Assembly: GCA_003427395.1 (NCBI GenBank)
Contig: BFEA01000016.1
Location: 3,580,790 to 3,601,512 of the forward strand
Length of the DNA stretch: 20,723 nt
Direction of reading: 5' to 3'
From: Chara braunii
Lineage: Eukaryota > Streptophyta > Charophyceae > Charales > Characeae
Positions within the stretch are counted from its first letter, which is position 1. Each line of letters starts with the position of its first letter. Shown in pieces: positions 18,420 through 20,723 of this stretch. Below the pieces are notes generated by a model. The model made no database searches, had not been told where the DNA came from, and saw only the letters and a list, made by a program, of their open reading frames with translations. The translations under genes were made by a program, and so were the position numbers.

Positions 18420-19180
18420 GTTGGTGTTAGGAAGTTGGATGATAGTATATGAAGAATGTTGTAATTGTAAAAGTGAGAAAGAGATTGCAAATAAAAAAAC
18501 TTAGCTATAAAAAAATGTTTTGAAGACTATTTTGTATATATTCTTTGATAATGTTGTCATTTACTAATTACTGAAATCAATGTTGTAAAAATTATTTTTG
18601 TATTTTTTATTTTTTTACTATTACTGCATTTAGGGAAGAGTGTAAGGATTCATCTTTTAATGGATTAGTTTTTCTTTTGTTTTTGCTATTCAATCTACAA
18701 AATGGATTGTTATTCCATTTTTCTATACAAAAATTGATTGAGAATGTATCCCAATTTATTTTTTTTGTCGTTGTATCATGTAGCTTCATATTTGATTTGC
18801 AATGAGAAGATGTTTGTTGGAAATCATTGTTTATTGATGTCGACTGCTGACTTGTAGCCATATCGTCTGAAGTTTTAAACTTTTGTTTTTAATAAACAAT
18901 TAAGCAATGATCTGCAACACATCAAAATTAAACACAAATTATTTAACATTAATTTGTTAGTGAAGATATGTTATCTAAAAACGTAACATGTGTCATTTGT
19001 TTTTGAAAACGATACATTTATCATAAACAATGGCTTTGTAAAGTTATCATTAACATGTGTCATTTGTTATGAATTTTTTTTTTTTTTTTAATTTTAAAAT
19101 TTGGAAATAAAATTAACTTTTACTTATGGCTAATGATTTATTATGGTGTTTATTTAAGGCTAGATTTACTGTTTAAAATG
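18420..19180. other. AT-rich stretch with no identified gene
   Basis: The stretch is about three-quarters A+T by eye. It holds one 84-codon minus-strand open frame (18607-18861, listed separately), a short direct repeat AACATGTGTCATTTGTT (18985-19001 and 19052-19068) and a T-run at 19075-19089. I found no RNA gene or family motif. Confidence 0.5.
18607..18861 (-). CDS. Orphan 84-residue open frame, doubtful
   Basis: The frame starts MATSQQSTSINNDFQQTSSH and continues with NWDTFSINFCIEKWNNNPFC. The protein is polar, rich in Asn, Ser and Lys, with no signal peptide or membrane segment and no family I recognise. Its composition is less monotonous than expected for simple AT-rich noise, and two Trp and three Cys are present. 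It lies upstream, in minus-strand sense, of the Helitron-like fragments and could be an upstream exon or leader of that gene. It could equally be chance; in DNA this AT-rich an 84-codon frame is not strong evidence. Confidence 0.2.
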   Translation of the reverse strand: MATSQQSTSINNDFQQTSSHCKSNMKLHDTTTKKINWDTFSINFCIEKWNNNPFCRLNSKNKRKTNPLKDESLHSSLNAVIVKK

Positions 19181-20070
19181 ATATTTCTACAAGGTTTTCG
19201 CTTAAGGCATGTTCGCTTACTTTTCAAAAAGTGTCATTTCGTATAACTTTTTCTTAGGGCTATTAACTTTTGACAATATGTCTGGTGTGTTTTACTTACA
19301 GCTATTTGCTTATGACTTAAGATTGATTATGGTCTTCACTTAAATCCATATTCATTGTTTGAAATAGTATTTGTATTTACGCTTTTGCTTAGGGTCATTG
19401 TTGGAAATGCTATTTGTAGGCAGCCTTTGCTTAAAGCCATGGTTTGAAATGCTACTGTTACTTAGGCCTTCGCTTACGACCATTCGTAGTTAGGCCTTCT
19501 TGTGGCTTTCACTTAGAGCCTTTTGCTTATGTGTTATGATTGATTATGGCCTTCACTTAGGACCATATTCATTGTTTCGAATGGTATTTGTACTTAGGTT
19601 TTCGCTTAGGGCCATTGTTTGAAATGCTATTTGTAGTTAGGCCTTCGCTTAGGGCCATTGTTTGAAATGGTACTTGTACTTAGGCCTTCGCTTAGGGTCA
19701 TTTGTAGTTAGTCTTTCTTGTGGCTTTCTCTTAGAGTCTTTTGCTTATGGCTTATAATTGATTATGGCCTTCACTTAGGGCCATATTCATTGTTTCGAAT
19801 GGTATTTGTACTTAGGCCTTCGCTTAGGGCCATTGTTTGAAATGCTATTTGTACTTAGGCCTTCGCTTAGGGCCATTGCTTGAAATGTTATTTGTACTTA
19901 GGCCTTCGCTTAGGGCCATTTGTGATTAGGCCTTCGCTTAGGGCCATTTTTAATTAGGTTTTTGCTTACAGCCTGTTTGTTAATTTCGCAGAAAAAGTCA
20001 TATTGTATGGCTTTCACTTAGAGCCATTAACTTTGAGAATATTTCTGGCCGCTTTTACTTCCACCCTTTC
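19180..20070. repeat. Minisatellite with higher-order periodicity (~217 bp)
   Basis: The basic motif AGGCCTTCGCTTAGGGCCATT recurs with linkers such as TGTTTGAAATGCTATTTGTA, giving units of about 43 bp at 19600-19940. A longer unit beginning GATTGATTATGGCCTTCACT repeats at 19321, 19538 and 19756 (spacing 217 and 218). Each long unit contains several short ones, a nested organisation seen in satellite DNA. Edges are degenerate: related GGCTTTCACTTAGAGCC pieces extend to about 20030 and weaker ones left to about 19140. Confidence 0.9.
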
Positions 20071-20235
20071 AAATGAATTTATGAATTTGGTGCATTTATC
20101 CTAAACTAGGTTATTTCTTATGGACTTTACTTATGGCTTTTATAATAGTTTCACATGACAATTGTATAGATGAAAGAGTCATTTATATGATGTTTAGTTC
20201 GGGACATTTGGAATCACCATGCCCTTTCAAAACAC

Positions 20236-20254
20236 AGAGAGAGAGAAAGAGAGG

Positions 20255-20323
<69 letters not shown>

Positions 20324-20326
20324 TTT
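20236..20326. repeat. Compound GA / CT / GT microsatellite with T-run
   Basis: GA units (20236-20254) pass into CT units (20257-20288), GT units (20289-20320) and a short T-run. The GA-then-CT arrangement is self-complementary and could form a hairpin. It creates Ser-Leu and Val-Cys repeat frames that are not genes. Confidence 0.95.
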
Positions 20327-20350
20327 CTAATCGTTCTGCAACAGTCTTAG

Positions 20351-20465
20351 GGCGTACTCACACTGGGAGTTGGATGTATATGACTGCGTTCCCGACCAGG
20401 TGTGCATACGCTTGACGGCAATTACGTCCACAAAGAAGCTCAAAAAGTCGCAGTGTGAGTATGAC
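20351..20465. mobile_element. Short inverted-repeat element (~115 bp)
   Basis: The arms GGCGTACTCACACTGGG (20351-20367) and CGCAGTGTGAGTATGAC (20449-20465) are inverse complements at 14 of 17 positions. The interior has no coding capacity. This fits a very small MITE or a foldback element. Target-site duplications are not evident. Confidence 0.5.
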
Positions 20466-20608
20466 CTCAACGTATGTGGTGCAGAAAAGCTGTCACATTG
20501 AAATCCAGATAGACATTTTTGTCAGTCGTCTCTACTAAGGATTGGATTTGTTTTTGTTTGAAAAAACAACCGAATGAACCCATATCCTCTTTCCTTCTTA
20601 ATGGATCA

Positions 20609-20611
<3 letters not shown>

Positions 20612-20679
<68 letters not shown>

Positions 20680-20723
20680 ACACACACGCACACAAATACA
20701 CATACACACACGCACACACATGC
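20612..20723. repeat. TA then CA compound microsatellite at the window end
   Basis: About 32 TA units (20612-20676) are followed by CA units with CG and TA variants to the end of the window. The 20467-20721 minus-strand frame owes half its length to this repeat. Confidence 0.95.

Larger units (their letters stand above)
16750..18420. repeat. Two tandem copies of an ~835-bp unit
   Basis: Copy 1 is 16750-17585 and copy 2 is 17586-18420. Each unit consists of the last ~235 bp of the LTR (through CCCCTTTTA), a flank encoding a basic Helitron-like N-terminus on the minus strand, and GA/A-rich microsatellites with AT-rich sequence between. The junction is visible where 17576-17586 (TTTTGTACGAACAG) passes from flank back into LTR. 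The copies differ by scattered transitions, by microsatellite length and by a 17-bp difference near 18055. The duplication post-dates the retrotransposon insertion. Confidence 0.9.

Noticed and set aside
19600-19960. TTAGGG-like words as interstitial telomere repeats
   Set aside because: They occur once per 43-bp minisatellite unit inside the CTTAGGGCCATT context and never as consecutive TTAGGG units.
19600-19960. Regular repeats as a CRISPR array
   Set aside because: Spacers between the repeats are themselves repeats, repeat length varies, and the context is eukaryotic.
20467-20721. 84-codon minus-strand open frame
   Set aside because: Its first half is encoded by CA and TA microsatellites; the remaining ~45 residues match no family I know and no start lies outside the repeat.

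Overview
The window is eukaryotic repeat-rich DNA. I see no host gene I can defend. It consists of two broken autonomous transposable elements, one smaller inverted-repeat element, a local tandem duplication, a minisatellite and many microsatellites. The mix (a Helitron with a Rep/Pif1 protein, a Ty3/gypsy chromovirus, long GA, CT, GT, TA and CA runs) fits a nuclear genome of a protist, alga, plant or animal; no lineage can be fixed. Repeat copies often differ at CpG (CG versus TG or CA), which suggests cytosine methylation.

Layout, left to right. 1-230 holds GA microsatellites. 230-950 is AT-rich with no recognisable content. 960-7500 (minus strand) is an AT-rich Helitron. Reading right to left it encodes Cys-rich and DUF6570-like N-terminal segments, the HUH/two-Tyr Rep nuclease, a linker, a Pif1-family helicase and, unusually, a C-terminal Ulp1/C48-like cysteine protease domain. 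7510-16983 (minus strand) is a GC-richer chromovirus-type Ty3/gypsy element. It has ~1.2-1.3 kb LTRs, a tRNA-iMet-like primer binding site, gag with an RGG tract and a CCHC knuckle, protease, reverse transcriptase, RNase H, a damaged integrase and a chromodomain. A ~530-bp terminal-inverted-repeat element interrupts its protease region. 16984-18420 holds two ~835-bp tandem copies of a unit made of the end of the right LTR plus flank; the flank encodes a basic Helitron-like N-terminus, so the retrotransposon may sit inside the Helitron gene. 18420-19180 is AT-rich with one orphan open frame. 19180-20070 is a minisatellite with ~217-bp higher-order periodicity. 20236-20723 holds microsatellites and a small inverted-repeat element.

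Three points stand out. (1) The Helitron protein appears to be joined to a Ulp1-like protease whose catalytic Cys is Arg in this copy. (2) In both unrelated elements the in-frame stops fall almost only where Gln (TAA/TAG) or Trp (TGA) is expected; this could be transition decay or a reassigned genetic code. (3) The right LTR carries the exact 19-bp Tn5 mosaic end used in sequencing libraries, flanked by an identical 89-bp duplication, so that stretch is very probably an assembly artefact.
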